Notes: generated by a model not told the origin, from the sequence alone. A stretch of 64,000 bases of DNA from an uncultured Acidobacteriia bacterium (GCA_903929755.1 CAIYVZ010000130.1:1-64000); one strand, 5' to 3'; shown: positions 18,800 through 28,227, counted from the stretch's first letter. Program-made: numbers and translations.

Positions 18800-18901
18800 A
18801 CTGCAACACCATCAGATGGGGGATAGTGGCGCTTTTTACGATTATGTGCTCCCGAAAGCCCATAATCACGTTCACTATCCCTGGCACCAGCGTGTTGCAG
18901 T
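18800..18901. other. Nested inverted repeat, 102-nt imperfect hairpin
   Basis: Three concentric perfect arms are visible: ACTGCAACAC 18800-18809 with 18892-18901 (10 bp), GGGATAGTG 18820-18828 with 18873-18881 (9 bp), and GATTATG 18840-18846 with 18861-18867 (7 bp). They are separated by near-symmetric unpaired blocks of 10/10 and 11/5 nt, with a 14-nt apical loop. It lies just after the efflux operon and is not followed by a T-run. It could be a small palindromic mobile element, an mRNA 3' structure or an ncRNA. Confidence 0.7.
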
Positions 18902-18976
18902 AGAGGGCAGGTTGTAAGTACAACAAACGATTCGGTTCTTAGAGTAGCAAATTACCAGCCAACCTGTCTCACCTGT

Positions 18977-19174
18977 ATGTACCTGATTCGAAATGTCATT
19001 AGCGAGATTGAAACATCCGGAACGTGGCAGGTTGGCCTGGTTCTGTGTCCCGATGACACAGTGGTCGTCCAGGTTCCGGCCAACTGTGTGCCAACCCTGT
19101 CCCTCTCCCCTGGCCTCCGGTATGTCACCCCACTTTTACAGAGAATGGCTTCGTTTATTCCAGACGAACTTTGA
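18977..19174 (+). CDS. Possible small hypothetical protein
   Basis: An open frame of 65 codons lies within the 447-bp gap between the efflux operon and the next gene. It has no clear ribosome-binding site and no recognisable family. The translation (Val-rich middle, C-terminus SFIPDEL) is not low-complexity, but an overlapping frame of similar length is open too. Apart from this frame and the hairpin, nothing else is seen in the gap. Confidence 0.2.
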   Translation: MYLIRNVISEIETSGTWQVGLVLCPDDTVVVQVPANCVPTLSLSPGLRYVTPLLQRMASFIPDEL

Positions 19175-19216
19175 TTCCTGCGCCGTGAAGGGTGTCGCGA
19201 GACAATAGTTTAACTA

Positions 19217-19678
19217 ATGAGTTTCCTGGACAATCTGGAGAATAGCCTTAAAGCGCTGGAAGGCACGGAAGGTTCCGGTTTTGACGACGCGAACCTGCGG
19301 AGCGCGCGGAAAGACGATGAACGGGCCGCAGCACCCTGGGCTGCAAAACTGAAGGCTGCGGACTTTACGACCAGGCTAATGCGCGAGGCAACTGTTGCCG
19401 GGCACAAGCGCCGTGTCCGGATCGGGTTCTTCTGGATCGGGACTTCCCTTCGTCTGGAAGCTCTCAGCCAGCGCCTGGATCTCCGTCCCACCGCCACCGG
19501 CATCGACGCAGTGTTTCTGGAAGGCAACCAGGAGCGGAAGAAGATCCGTATCGATCTGGATGGCGACCCGATCCGCCTTCTCGGCCAGTGGCTTCAGGTG
19601 GTTGACGCGCAAAAACAGCACGATGATTCCGAAGCCGCCCGCCTCTACGACGAACTCAAAGACGAAATCGCCGAATAA
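19217..19678 (+). CDS. Conserved-looking hypothetical protein, 153 aa
   Basis: Not recognised. The protein is soluble, charged and without signal peptide. Residues 1-55 are helical and acidic/basic (LENSLKALEGTEGSG). Residues 60-125 look like alternating strands (RRVRIGFFWIGTSLRLEAL, DAVFLEGNQERKKIRIDLDGDP). The C-terminus is an acidic helix (LYDELKDEIAE). Codon use matches the neighbours, and it ends exactly where the convergent PfkB gene ends (19678/19679). It is likely a real gene of unknown function. Confidence 0.65.
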   Translation: MSFLDNLENSLKALEGTEGSGFDDANLRSARKDDERAAAPWAAKLKAADFTTRLMREATVAGHKRRVRIGFFWIGTSLRLEALSQRLDLRPTATGIDAVFLEGNQERKKIRIDLDGDPIRLLGQWLQVVDAQKQHDDSEAARLYDELKDEIAE

Positions 19679-20650
19679 CTACAGCCGTATCGGGCGAACG
19701 TCCACTTCGTCGTGGATCTCCCTGGTCTGCTGCAGAGAAGCGAAGCTCATGCCGGGCAGTTTTGCGGACGCTGTTCCCGCCGCGACGCCCCAGCGGATGG
19801 CGTCTGGAAAGTCATCGTTTTGCGTGAGCGACCACAGGATGGCGGCAGCCATCGCGTCCCCCGCGCCAATTGGTGAAATTGCATCGATCCGCGGCGGAAT
19901 TGCCTCCCACATCGCTATTTCCGGCTCGGGCCTCAGCCCAATGGCGCCCCGGCTTCCCAACGAAATAACCACGGAAGCGGCCCCCAGCGTGTGAATACGT
20001 TTCGCCGCTGTGATGGCCTGCGTCCGGGTCAGCAGGACCGTATTCAGCAGGCGTTCGGCTTCCTGCTGGTTCGGAGTCACAATCGTCGGGCCCGCTTCAA
20101 TACCCCGCGCCAGAGCCTCGCCGTCCGTATCGAGCAGCGTCTTCACGCCCCGTTCTTTGGCCTGTTCAATCATGGTGGCGTAGAAATCGGACGGTACTCC
20201 CGGAGGCAGACTGCCGCAAAGCGCCAGCCATGTTGCGTCTTCGAGGTAGGTGGAGACGGCTTTGACCACGCCCTCAATTTCCCTCGCCGCCATGCGCGGC
20301 CCAATCTCATTCAGCTTGATGGTCAGGCCGTGCCTGTCTGTAATCGTCAGATTGAGGCGGACATCATTCCGGATCGGCACCGTCGCCACGGGGAAGCCGC
20401 AGCCATTCAGGGATTGCTCAAAATGCTCTCCATGCTCTCCACCCGCCGGAATAATCGCCAGTGTGGAACCGCCAAAGGAGTGAATCACGCAGGATGCGTT
20501 GATGCCTCGCCCTCCCGGCGATTCATTGCTGGACAAAATGTACGCCCGGTCGTCAAACGCGAGCCGGTCCACGCTTATGGTCCGGTCGATCGCCGGATTC
20601 ATGGTAAGGGTAACAATCAAGCTCTTAGGATATAGGTCGAGGGGCGACAA
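19679..20650 (-). CDS. PfkB-family sugar kinase (1-phosphofructokinase/LacC-like)
   Basis: Phosphorylates a sugar phosphate or sugar using ATP. The 323-aa protein shows both PfkB signatures: GGRGINAS near residue 48, and the anion-hole/catalytic GAGDAMAAAILWS near 265 with Asp as base. The start T-L-T-M-N-P-A-I-D and L-T-I-T...T-I-K-L-N-E-I-G-P match FruK/LacC (fructose-1-phosphate or tagatose-6-phosphate kinases) rather than ribokinase. The TTG at 20650 is the assumed start; a later TTG near 20617 is possible. It lies 3 nt after the stop of the upstream gene, so the two form an operon. No PTS gene is nearby. Confidence 0.82.
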   Translation of the reverse strand: MSPLDLYPKSLIVTLTMNPAIDRTISVDRLAFDDRAYILSSNESPGGRGINASCVIHSFGGSTLAIIPAGGEHGEHFEQSLNGCGFPVATVPIRNDVRLNLTITDRHGLTIKLNEIGPRMAAREIEGVVKAVSTYLEDATWLALCGSLPPGVPSDFYATMIEQAKERGVKTLLDTDGEALARGIEAGPTIVTPNQQEAERLLNTVLLTRTQAITAAKRIHTLGAASVVISLGSRGAIGLRPEPEIAMWEAIPPRIDAISPIGAGDAMAAAILWSLTQNDDFPDAIRWGVAAGTASAKLPGMSFASLQQTREIHDEVDVRPIRL

Positions 20651-20653
20651 GCT

Positions 20654-22735
20654 CTATTGCAGGATGCTGAGCATGTTGGAAAAATCATCAGTCCACATGC
20701 GGAACTTCGTATGCGGAGCCAGCCAGATCCCTGTTTTCAGGGCTTCCGAGGAAGCCTGGAGTTTGCTGTCCACCAGCAACGCCCAGGACGAAGAGTCACA
20801 CAGTGACTCCGATTCCTTGGCCCAGTAGTGGAATGCGATTGCCTTCCTGCCGAACGCGGTCGCCGCACGCTCCATCACGGGCTGCAGGTCCAGATAGCGA
20901 TTGCTGATGTTCACGGCCAGAATCCCCCCCGGTTTCACATGCCGGAAGTACGTGGTGAACGCCTCGGTGGTTAGCAGGTGGACCGGCACGGAGTCGCCTG
21001 AAAAGGCATCCATCACCAGCATGTCGAACTGCTGCGATGGCTCCCGCTCCAGCACCAGACGGCCATCGCCCAGCGCGACCTCCACCTTCGCCGGCGTGTC
21101 CTTCAGGTAACTGAACCAGGTTCTGGCCATATCCAGCACCAGAGGATTGATCTCGTAGATCCGGAACGTGTCGCCCGCTTTGGCGTACGGCAGCAGCGCG
21201 CCCGCGCCAAGACCAATAATTCCAACCTTCCAGTTCGCGTTGGGCAACCTGGTTTGCATGGCGTGGCCAATACCACTGCCCTCACAAAAGTAGGCCACGG
21301 GGGTCTGCTTCAGCTTCGGGTCGCGCATCTGGATCCCGTGGCTGATGCGCCCATGGAGGAGTTCACGGTAAGCTGCCGGATTGCTGTCGCTGCCCCAGTC
21401 GTGTACGCGGAGTTCACCGTAGAAATTGCGCCCGATTGCTTTCAGGCCGCTGATGTTGAACCGTTCCTTCTTCACCACCCAGCCGGAATAGGCAACCACC
21501 GCGAGGGTAAGAGCAAAAGCCGCCGCCTTGCGGAACTTCTCCGGCCCCACATTCGTCCAGTCCCGGAACAACAGGAATGCCGACAGGGCCGCGCAAAGTG
21601 CCAGCGACAGGGGAAATTCGTGGTAGGCGTTGAAAATATTGGGGGCCAGCAGGCCTACAAAAAGTCCTCCAATCGCGCCGCCAATGGAAATCATCACGTA
21701 GTAACCCGTGAGGCGACTGGGGTGCGGTTTCAGCCGCGCCAGTTCGCCGTGGCAGACCATACAGCAAACGAAAAGTGACAGGGCCAGCAACGAAATGGTG
21801 AGGACGATATTCACGCTCAGCGAATCTTCGTCCAGGTACCAGGCGAAACAGCCCAGAGCCGCCGCCAGCAGGGGGAAAAAGACACCCCGGTGATAGATCC
21901 GGCTGGACTCAAAGCAAAGGATAAAAGTGATCAGGTAGACGCCAAGCGGCATGACCCAAAGAAAAGGAATCGCCGCGATATCCGACGTGATAAACGTAGT
22001 CACGGCCAGCAGCAGCGTGGACGCACACGCCGCCAGGGCAATCCACAGGGCGCGAAGTGCCATGGTGGGCTCCTCGCCCTGTGGCACGGTCACTCGGACT
22101 TCGCTCCTGGCCGTAGCCTTGTGCCCCCGTGCGGCGATCCACGCGGCAGCCGCGCATGAAACAGCGAAGACCGCGTAGCCTGCCGACCAGGCCCAGCTCT
22201 GTGTCTGTACCGTGAGCGCCGGTTCAATCAGCAGAGGGTAACTCAACAGCGCCAGCATGGAGGCAAAGTTCGACAGCGCGAAAAGCCGGTAAGGCACTGA
22301 GCCCGCTCGCCGCGCGTACCAGGATTGAAGCAGCGGACTGGTTGTCGAGAGCGCCAGGTACGGCAGGCCAATTGTTACGGTGAGCAGCCCAAGAATCGGC
22401 CACGACGGGTCGCTCGCGTCTGTTGGCTTCCATTTTGCATTGGGCAGAACGGGCAGCACCGCCAAACTAAGCAGCAGCAGGCCGCAATGCACAATCGCCT
22501 GACGCCGCGGCGGCAAGGCGTGCAGCCAGTGCGCGTAGACGTAGCCCAGCAGGAGCGCCATCTGGAAGAACAGCATGCAGGTACTCCAGACCGACGAGGT
22601 TCCGCCAAACCACGGCAAAATCATCTTGGCGATCATGGGCTGTACCTGAAACAGCAGGAATGCGGAGACGAAGATGGTCAGCGCATAAAGCCACGCGTCC
22701 CAGGTTGTACGCGTGGGGGGAGAGGTAGAGGTCAT
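20654..22735 (-). CDS. Membrane protein fused to a spermidine-synthase-like methyltransferase-fold domain
   Basis: 693 aa. Residues about 15-430 hold roughly ten to twelve membrane helices, starting LYALTIFVSAFLLFQVQPMIAK. Residues about 470-690 form a Rossmann domain like polyamine aminopropyltransferases: VGIIGLGAGALLPYA, YEINPLVLDMA, VALGDGRLVLE, VMDAFSGDSVPVHLLTTEAF, KPGGILAVNISN. The architecture is widespread in Acidobacteria and Proteobacteria, but no substrate is established for it to my knowledge. The DAFSGDSVP loop replaces the usual D-x-x-D-P-x-G-P, so polyamine synthesis is doubtful. A perfect AT-rich palindrome lies just upstream. Confidence 0.8.
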   Translation of the reverse strand: MTSTSPPTRTTWDAWLYALTIFVSAFLLFQVQPMIAKMILPWFGGTSSVWSTCMLFFQMALLLGYVYAHWLHALPPRRQAIVHCGLLLLSLAVLPVLPNAKWKPTDASDPSWPILGLLTVTIGLPYLALSTTSPLLQSWYARRAGSVPYRLFALSNFASMLALLSYPLLIEPALTVQTQSWAWSAGYAVFAVSCAAAAWIAARGHKATARSEVRVTVPQGEEPTMALRALWIALAACASTLLLAVTTFITSDIAAIPFLWVMPLGVYLITFILCFESSRIYHRGVFFPLLAAALGCFAWYLDEDSLSVNIVLTISLLALSLFVCCMVCHGELARLKPHPSRLTGYYVMISIGGAIGGLFVGLLAPNIFNAYHEFPLSLALCAALSAFLLFRDWTNVGPEKFRKAAAFALTLAVVAYSGWVVKKERFNISGLKAIGRNFYGELRVHDWGSDSNPAAYRELLHGRISHGIQMRDPKLKQTPVAYFCEGSGIGHAMQTRLPNANWKVGIIGLGAGALLPYAKAGDTFRIYEINPLVLDMARTWFSYLKDTPAKVEVALGDGRLVLEREPSQQFDMLVMDAFSGDSVPVHLLTTEAFTTYFRHVKPGGILAVNISNRYLDLQPVMERAATAFGRKAIAFHYWAKESESLCDSSSWALLVDSKLQASSEALKTGIWLAPHTKFRMWTDDFSNMLSILQ

Positions 22736-22741
22736 GTACGA

Positions 22742-22763
22742 ATCTAAATCAGACGATTTAGAT
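22742..22763. promoter_or_regulatory. AT-rich inverted repeat, possible operator
   Basis: ATCTAAATC and GATTTAGAT (9-bp arms, 4-nt spacer AGAC) lie 6-28 nt upstream of the ATG at 22735. No Shine-Dalgarno is present. A -10-like TAGATT overlaps the repeat 5 nt from the ATG, so the site may be an operator over a short-leader promoter. No matching regulator gene is adjacent. Confidence 0.4.
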
Positions 22764-22794
22764 CATGGTAGCTGATCACCTAAAGTCTGATCGC

Positions 22795-23862
22795 TTAAAG
22801 TAACGCTTCGAAGCCATCCAGAGATTCCGGAATGGCATCAGCAGCGGTGATGGCCGCGTAGTACTCGGCAGAAAGTGTTCCCCTGGCCGGGAGCCATCGA
22901 TAGCCCGGTTCCCCAAACAGGGACCCGCGTTCCAGCATCTGCCGGCGTGTCTCCGGGAACGGGGAAACGCCGAACTCAATGCCCCGCGTTTGGGTGCGCC
23001 CCAGCCAGGGCGCATGAGAGCGGTTGCGATTCTCTTCCCAGATTCCTACCCACGGGAAATCAGCCCGATTCCATACATACCCCAGCGCCACCTTCGATTC
23101 GGGCGACCACGCGAAAAAGTACGCCCGCGCCTGCTCGGTATCCATCAGATGTGTGGTGAAGCTGGAAGAGGAAGCGGCGTCCGCATAGACTCGCAGATCG
23201 CGGAGGCTTCCATCGGCCAGGGGGTGCATTGGCCAATCGAAATCCGTTGTCTCGCCAATGCCGCGGGATTTTGTGCCCGGCATGCGGAATTCTGTCTTGC
23301 CGTTCGCTACGAAAGGCGGCCCCAGCGTTACATGCTGAGTCCAGGCGATGGGCCGGTCCAGTGCGCAGAGGTTTTCCACCGTCTCCTTCACCCGAAGCCT
23401 CCGGCCTTCCAGCCGCAGTGTCCGCGTACAAGCCAGTTGCGAAGCGGGCAGCACGCAGCTGCCGCTTACCTCACTCCCGCTGTCGGTGAACACCCAGGGT
23501 GCCACGCCAGCCTCCGCGTGCGCCACCATGCCCGCGCGGGCTTCCTCGTCGGAAGGTGGCCCGAACATATCGAGGCACAGGTTGTGGCCCATGATGCCGG
23601 CGAGCAGCTTACTCTCCGAATCATTGCCGTATTCCGGGTACTTTTCCGGCGACCACGCGCTGATCTCAATCGAGGGCCATGGCGGCAACCACATCGGGCT
23701 CACGCCCGTGGCTTTATCGAGGATTTCGGCAATGTGGCCGCCCTCCACCGTTACGCTGACACGGATCTGGCTGTTCTCAAGCTGGATGACGCGTCGGTTA
23801 TGGAATAAGGTTTCGTTGAGCATGGCTGAAATAGAAACCGCCGCCGGGAGCGGGAGGCGCAT
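22795..23862 (-). CDS. Galactose-mutarotase-fold (aldose-epimerase-like) protein
   Basis: 355 aa without signal peptide. The N-terminal strand pattern ENSQIRVSVTVEGGHIAEILDK is typical of the aldose-1-epimerase/galactose mutarotase beta-sandwich superfamily. So are the later VKETVENLCALDRPIAWTQH and the C-terminal GIEFGVSPFPE. It probably binds or epimerises a sugar. Catalytic His/Glu cannot be assigned by eye. The start at 23862 has AGGAGA 17 nt upstream; the ATG at 23823 is an alternative. It is in line with the sugar kinase and membrane protein downstream. Confidence 0.65.
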   Translation of the reverse strand: MRLPLPAAVSISAMLNETLFHNRRVIQLENSQIRVSVTVEGGHIAEILDKATGVSPMWLPPWPSIEISAWSPEKYPEYGNDSESKLLAGIMGHNLCLDMFGPPSDEEARAGMVAHAEAGVAPWVFTDSGSEVSGSCVLPASQLACTRTLRLEGRRLRVKETVENLCALDRPIAWTQHVTLGPPFVANGKTEFRMPGTKSRGIGETTDFDWPMHPLADGSLRDLRVYADAASSSSFTTHLMDTEQARAYFFAWSPESKVALGYVWNRADFPWVGIWEENRNRSHAPWLGRTQTRGIEFGVSPFPETRRQMLERGSLFGEPGYRWLPARGTLSAEYYAAITAADAIPESLDGFEALL

Positions 23863-23900
23863 CCGGCGGCGGTTCGTCTTCTCCTGAATAAACTACAGCG

Positions 23901-25139
23901 TTACTTTTTGGCAGGAGCCTTGGGGGCCGCTTTCACCGGAGCCTTCTTGGGCGCGACCTTCTTCGGGCCTGCCTGAACGGCAAACGCGTTGTCGGGCAAG
24001 CCCTTAATGCTGTCCTTCGGCTCATCCACCAGCAGGGTCAGCATGTAAGGTTCTTTGGCGAAGGCTTCCACCACTGCCTTGAACTCGATAGCATCGCCCA
24101 CGTTGATCGCGGTCTTATTAACCGCCTTATCGAACTTCAGCGTTGTATCGCCGGCACCGGCATCCACGTTCACCACGATGTCTTTGTCGTTCACGGCCAC
24201 AATCTTGCCCTTGAACATACCGATGGCATCGGGGGGAATCTGCGTTTCTTTCACGTTTGCGAAGTAGGCATCGCCACCGTCAGCCTTCAGAGCCGTGCGG
24301 AGCTGGCGCCAGAGAGCAACATCGGGGTGCGCCTTGTTGAACTCGTCTTCGTTCGCGAACTTCTCTTTTTCGATTTCTTCAATGCTGCGGATGTGGAAGT
24401 CGGCCGCGGGAAGCGGGCCGGCCGCAACAGCAGCCTTGAGCTTGTCCAGGTCCGAATCGTCACCGTGATAGCCTGCGTACGCCTTCTTCAGGTACGCATC
24501 AGCCGCGGTGGCGGCAGCCGGAGCCAAGGCAGCGGCCCCCGTTACTGAGATGGAGCGAGCGATGGAGTACAGCGCTTCCGAATAACGCTCCACCTTGTTC
24601 TGGCGAATGATGGCGCTTCCCAGCCAGTAGGAAACCTGGGCCTGATTGGGGTCCATCCCGAGCACAGCCTTGAATTCCGTTTCAGCCTGGGGGTTCTTCT
24701 TTTGCGCGTAGTAGATCCAGCCAAGTGTCGAATGCACACCCATGCCGAACTGCTTCTTGGCGTCGGACCACTGCTGATCAGTTACCGCGGCGGGCTTGTT
24801 GGCTGTCGCGAAGTAATTATCCAGATTGTCAGCAAGCTGACGACCAGCCTTTTCTGAGCCATCCAGAAGGTCGGCGGGGCCGGTCTTTCCATAGGAGGGC
24901 GTGGTCATGCCGAGCAGCGCCTGCGCCACCATCAGCGTGCGCTGGCCCTTCAGCTGGCTGTCCGGGTACTTTTGTTCCCATTCCTTCAGCTTGTCAATCT
25001 TCTTTTGGAGATCAGTCTCTTTGCCGGCGGCCTGCGCGACATCGCTCTCCGCCTGATCCTTGTACTGAGCCAGGACGGTGCATGGTAAAGCGGCTAGTAC
25101 CGCTGCCACTATTGCTGTTCTAACTAAACGAAAATACAC
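23901..25139 (-). CDS. Secreted TPR-like protein with Lys/Ala/Pro-rich tail
   Basis: 412 aa from a GTG at 25139 with GGGAGG 9 nt upstream. A signal peptide (AAVLAALPCTVLAQ) precedes helical repeats (about 30-230; STLGWIYYAQKKNPQAETEFKAV is a TPR unit). Next comes an OB-like strand region (about 285-370; FKGKIVAVNDKDIVVNVDAG) and a basic tail of KKAP/KAAPKAP repeats. Probably a periplasmic scaffold or binding protein; function unknown. It is divergent from the SSS transporter, with a 246-bp shared upstream region. Confidence 0.7.
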   Translation of the reverse strand: MYFRLVRTAIVAAVLAALPCTVLAQYKDQAESDVAQAAGKETDLQKKIDKLKEWEQKYPDSQLKGQRTLMVAQALLGMTTPSYGKTGPADLLDGSEKAGRQLADNLDNYFATANKPAAVTDQQWSDAKKQFGMGVHSTLGWIYYAQKKNPQAETEFKAVLGMDPNQAQVSYWLGSAIIRQNKVERYSEALYSIARSISVTGAAALAPAAATAADAYLKKAYAGYHGDDSDLDKLKAAVAAGPLPAADFHIRSIEEIEKEKFANEDEFNKAHPDVALWRQLRTALKADGGDAYFANVKETQIPPDAIGMFKGKIVAVNDKDIVVNVDAGAGDTTLKFDKAVNKTAINVGDAIEFKAVVEAFAKEPYMLTLLVDEPKDSIKGLPDNAFAVQAGPKKVAPKKAPVKAAPKAPAKK

Positions 25140-25385
25140 GTTCCATTGCCTCCCGCTGCTGATAGCCGTTCACTGGTGAAACTCCGTCTCAGGAATTTCG
25201 TCAGTCTTAAAAGAATACATCAAACCTCAATACACCAAAGAACGGCAAAAGCGGAGTATACCGAACCCGCAGCCTCCGGGCAATGAGCTTCTGGTCCTGA
25301 CCGGGCAAAACCCGACTACGACGAATTGGACGGCGCGTCCTCCCGCGCAAGTTCCTGAGCGTGCTGTTACAATCGCCGGAAGCCC

Positions 25386-26813
25386 TTGCGACTCATTGAT
25401 CTTGCCATTATTGCCGCCTACCTGCTCGGTGTAACGTGGTTCGGCGCCCGCTTCAAAGAATCCCAAAAGACCCTGAAAGACTATTTCCTGGGAGGGCAAA
25501 ACGCTCCCTGGTGGGCCATTGCGCTCTCTATCGTCTCCGCTGAGACCAGCACGCTGACCATTATTGGCACGCCGCCGCTCGCTTTCGGCGGCAGTTACGT
25601 CTTTCTCCAGGTCGTCTTCGGCTACCTCCTCGCCAGGGTGGTTATCTCCACCATCTTTCTGCCTCAGTACTTCTCCGGCCAGTTCTTTACGGCCTATGAA
25701 CTGATGCAGCGCCGATTCGGGCCAAACGTCCGCAAGGTGACGGCGGGTATCTTTCTGGTCACCCGCTCCCTGGCTGAAGGCGTCCGGGTCTTCGCTATTT
25801 CCATCGTCATCGGCATTATTCTCCATACCGGCGGGCTCACCTCCATTGTGGTGATCGTTTGCCTTACGCTTTTTTACACTTTTGAAGGCGGTATGACCGC
25901 GGTCATCTGGACGGACGTCCTGCAAATGGGCATGTACGTTCTTGGCGCCGTCGTTAGCCTGATCGTTCTTGGCGATAAACTCCCCGGCGGTATCGGGCCG
26001 GCGCTGCATAAGGTCGCTGCCGCCGGCAAGTTCCAGGTTTTTGATTTCCATTGGTCCTGGACCACACCCTACACTTTCTGGGCGGGCCTGGTCGGCGGCT
26101 GTTTCCTCACCACCGCCAGCCATGGGACTGACCAATTGGTGGTCCAGCGTCTGTTGAGCGCCAAAAATCAGCGCGAAAGTCGCCTGGCGCTTCTTAGCAG
26201 TTGGGGCGTCATCTTCGTTCAGTTCTGCCTGTTTCTCACTATCGGCGTTCTTCTTTGGGTTCTGAAAGAAGGCAAAGCTCCCGCCGGACCGCAGGACCGC
26301 CTCTACCCTACCTTCATTTGGGAAGCTCTGCCCGTCGGCGTGGCCGGTCTGGCGATGGCGGCCATTATCGCGGCGGCCATGGCGAATCTCTCAGCCGCGC
26401 TCAACTCCCTGTCCTCCGCTACCGTGATTGATTTCTATGAGCCGATGACAAAATCCAGGCACACGCCAGCTCACTATCTGAAGGTCTCCCGGCTTGTCAC
26501 CATCGCCTGGGGGGGCGTTCTGGTAGCCATCGCGCTGGTTGCCAGCCAGTGGGGTTCCGTTCTCGAATCGGGCCTTTCCATCGCTTCTGTCACACTTGGA
26601 ATCCTGCTGGGCGTCTTCCTGCTGGGCGTTCTCACCCGAGGCCCGGACGAGCGGGCCGCCATTGCCGGCGTCATTGCCGGAGCCGTCATGATGCTCTTTG
26701 TGAAGTTGGGTACAAAAATCCCCTTCACCTGGTGGGTGATGATCGGCAGCACCACAACATTTGCCACTGGATATGTAGCCAGTCTGGTGTTCGGCTGGAG
26801 GAAAAAGCTATGA
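25386..26813 (+). CDS. Sodium:solute symporter (SSS family)
   Basis: Na+-coupled uptake of a sugar, amino acid or similar. The 475-aa protein has about 13 membrane helices. Early SSS features are present: LGVTWFGARFKESQKTLKDYFLGG, then WWAIALSIVSAETSTLT, and the later GTDQLVVQRLLSAKNQRESR matching the conserved SSS loop. The TTG start at 25386 follows GGAAG by about 5 nt. The last codon overlaps the next gene's ATG (ATGA), so both transporters are made from one message. Confidence 0.88.
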   Translation: MRLIDLAIIAAYLLGVTWFGARFKESQKTLKDYFLGGQNAPWWAIALSIVSAETSTLTIIGTPPLAFGGSYVFLQVVFGYLLARVVISTIFLPQYFSGQFFTAYELMQRRFGPNVRKVTAGIFLVTRSLAEGVRVFAISIVIGIILHTGGLTSIVVIVCLTLFYTFEGGMTAVIWTDVLQMGMYVLGAVVSLIVLGDKLPGGIGPALHKVAAAGKFQVFDFHWSWTTPYTFWAGLVGGCFLTTASHGTDQLVVQRLLSAKNQRESRLALLSSWGVIFVQFCLFLTIGVLLWVLKEGKAPAGPQDRLYPTFIWEALPVGVAGLAMAAIIAAAMANLSAALNSLSSATVIDFYEPMTKSRHTPAHYLKVSRLVTIAWGGVLVAIALVASQWGSVLESGLSIASVTLGILLGVFLLGVLTRGPDERAAIAGVIAGAVMMLFVKLGTKIPFTWWVMIGSTTTFATGYVASLVFGWRKKL

Positions 26814-28147
26814 CGGAACTGCGCAGGGCACTCGGGCTGGCGGCCGCCCTTTCTATCGTTGTGGGAACCGTAATTGGCAGCGGGATTTTCCGCGTCCCCC
26901 AAACGATGATCCAGAGCGTGGGCTCGGTCGAAATGGTTTTCCTTGTCTGGGTGGTGGGTGGAGCCCTGACTCTGGCGGGCGCGCTAACGTACGCGGAACT
27001 TGCGGCGGCCCTTCCCGGTGCCGGCGGCGAATACGTGTATCTTACTGAGGCCTATGGCCCTGTGTGGGGTTATCTCTATAGCTGGACCCAACTCTCAGTG
27101 GCGAAAAGCGGGTCTATTGCGACCCTGGCCACTGCTTTCTTCGAGTACACGGCCCACTTTATCCCCGAGTTTGAGCGGGTTTGGTTCACCCTTGGACCCC
27201 TCCCCATCAAGTACGGCCAGATTTTTGCGCTTGTCCTGATTTTGGTGCTCGGCGCCGTAAATTACGTCGGCGTTCGCGTGGGCGGCGGTGTGCAGGTGGC
27301 CGTAACTATCCTGAAGGTCGCACTCATCGCCTTTGTTATCGCCGCCGGGCTCTTTTACGCCCACCCCGCCGTTAGTGTTCCTCTCCCCGATGTCCCGCCG
27401 CTCCGAACCGGCTTTATCGCTGCGCTGGTGGCCGCACTTTGGGCTTATGACGGATGGAATAACGTCGGCATGGTTGCGTCGGAAATAAAGAACCCCAAAC
27501 GGAATCTCCCGCTGGCCCTGATTGGTGGCACCGTCCTCGTCATCGCTATTTACATGCTGGCCAACTGGGCCTATTTCCGCGTTCTTACCCCCGGGGAAGT
27601 TGCGACCCATAAATTGGTTGCCGCAGAAATGATGCTTCGGGTCCAGGGCCCGGCCGGCGCGGCAGCCGTCTCCATCGCCGCGATGATTTCCATCTTCGCC
27701 GCCCTGAACGGCTCTATTCTCTCCGGTGCCCGCGTACCGTACGCGGCGGCCCGCGATGGCCTCTTCTTTAAGTCCGCAGCCAAAGTCCACCCCGTCTTCC
27801 AGACGCCGGGCATGTCCATCATCATGTTGACCGGCTGGTCCAGCTTGCTCGTTCTGTCCGGCCGGTACGACGACCTCTACAACTTCGTCATCTTCGGTAG
27901 CTGGATCCTGTACGCCATGGCCACCGCGTCCGTTTTTGTTCTGCGGAGGAAACGACCGGAGCTGGAACGGCCCTACAAAACCCTCGGCTACCCCGTTGTT
28001 CCCGCTCTGTTTCTTATCGGTGCTACCGTTCTTGAGGTCCAGACGTTGCGGGATAAACCCGTGCAGGCATTGCTCGGCATCGCATTAATGCTGTTGGGTT
28101 TACCTCTCTATTTCTACTGGCGTAACCGCTCCCAAAAGAGCGCATAA
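26810..28147 (+). CDS. APC-family amino acid permease (LAT-like)
   Basis: 445 aa from the ATG at 26810; the longer frame lies inside the SSS gene. It has twelve membrane helices. The TM1 motif VVGTVIGSGIFRVP, TM6 region LWAYDGWNNVGMVASEIKNPKRN and later ARDGLFFKSAAKVHP are standard for L-type/APC amino acid exchangers. It probably takes up or exchanges an amino acid. It is translationally coupled to the SSS transporter. The two unrelated carriers could serve the same nutrient. Confidence 0.9.
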   Translation: MTELRRALGLAAALSIVVGTVIGSGIFRVPQTMIQSVGSVEMVFLVWVVGGALTLAGALTYAELAAALPGAGGEYVYLTEAYGPVWGYLYSWTQLSVAKSGSIATLATAFFEYTAHFIPEFERVWFTLGPLPIKYGQIFALVLILVLGAVNYVGVRVGGGVQVAVTILKVALIAFVIAAGLFYAHPAVSVPLPDVPPLRTGFIAALVAALWAYDGWNNVGMVASEIKNPKRNLPLALIGGTVLVIAIYMLANWAYFRVLTPGEVATHKLVAAEMMLRVQGPAGAAAVSIAAMISIFAALNGSILSGARVPYAAARDGLFFKSAAKVHPVFQTPGMSIIMLTGWSSLLVLSGRYDDLYNFVIFGSWILYAMATASVFVLRRKRPELERPYKTLGYPVVPALFLIGATVLEVQTLRDKPVQALLGIALMLLGLPLYFYWRNRSQKSA

Positions 28148-28227
28148 GTCTTCCCGCTTGCCCTATTCCTGTTCCCGGTGCTGGTACTGCTTTTGCAAAT
28201 TTAGTTCTGTTGGCGAAACAAAACTCC

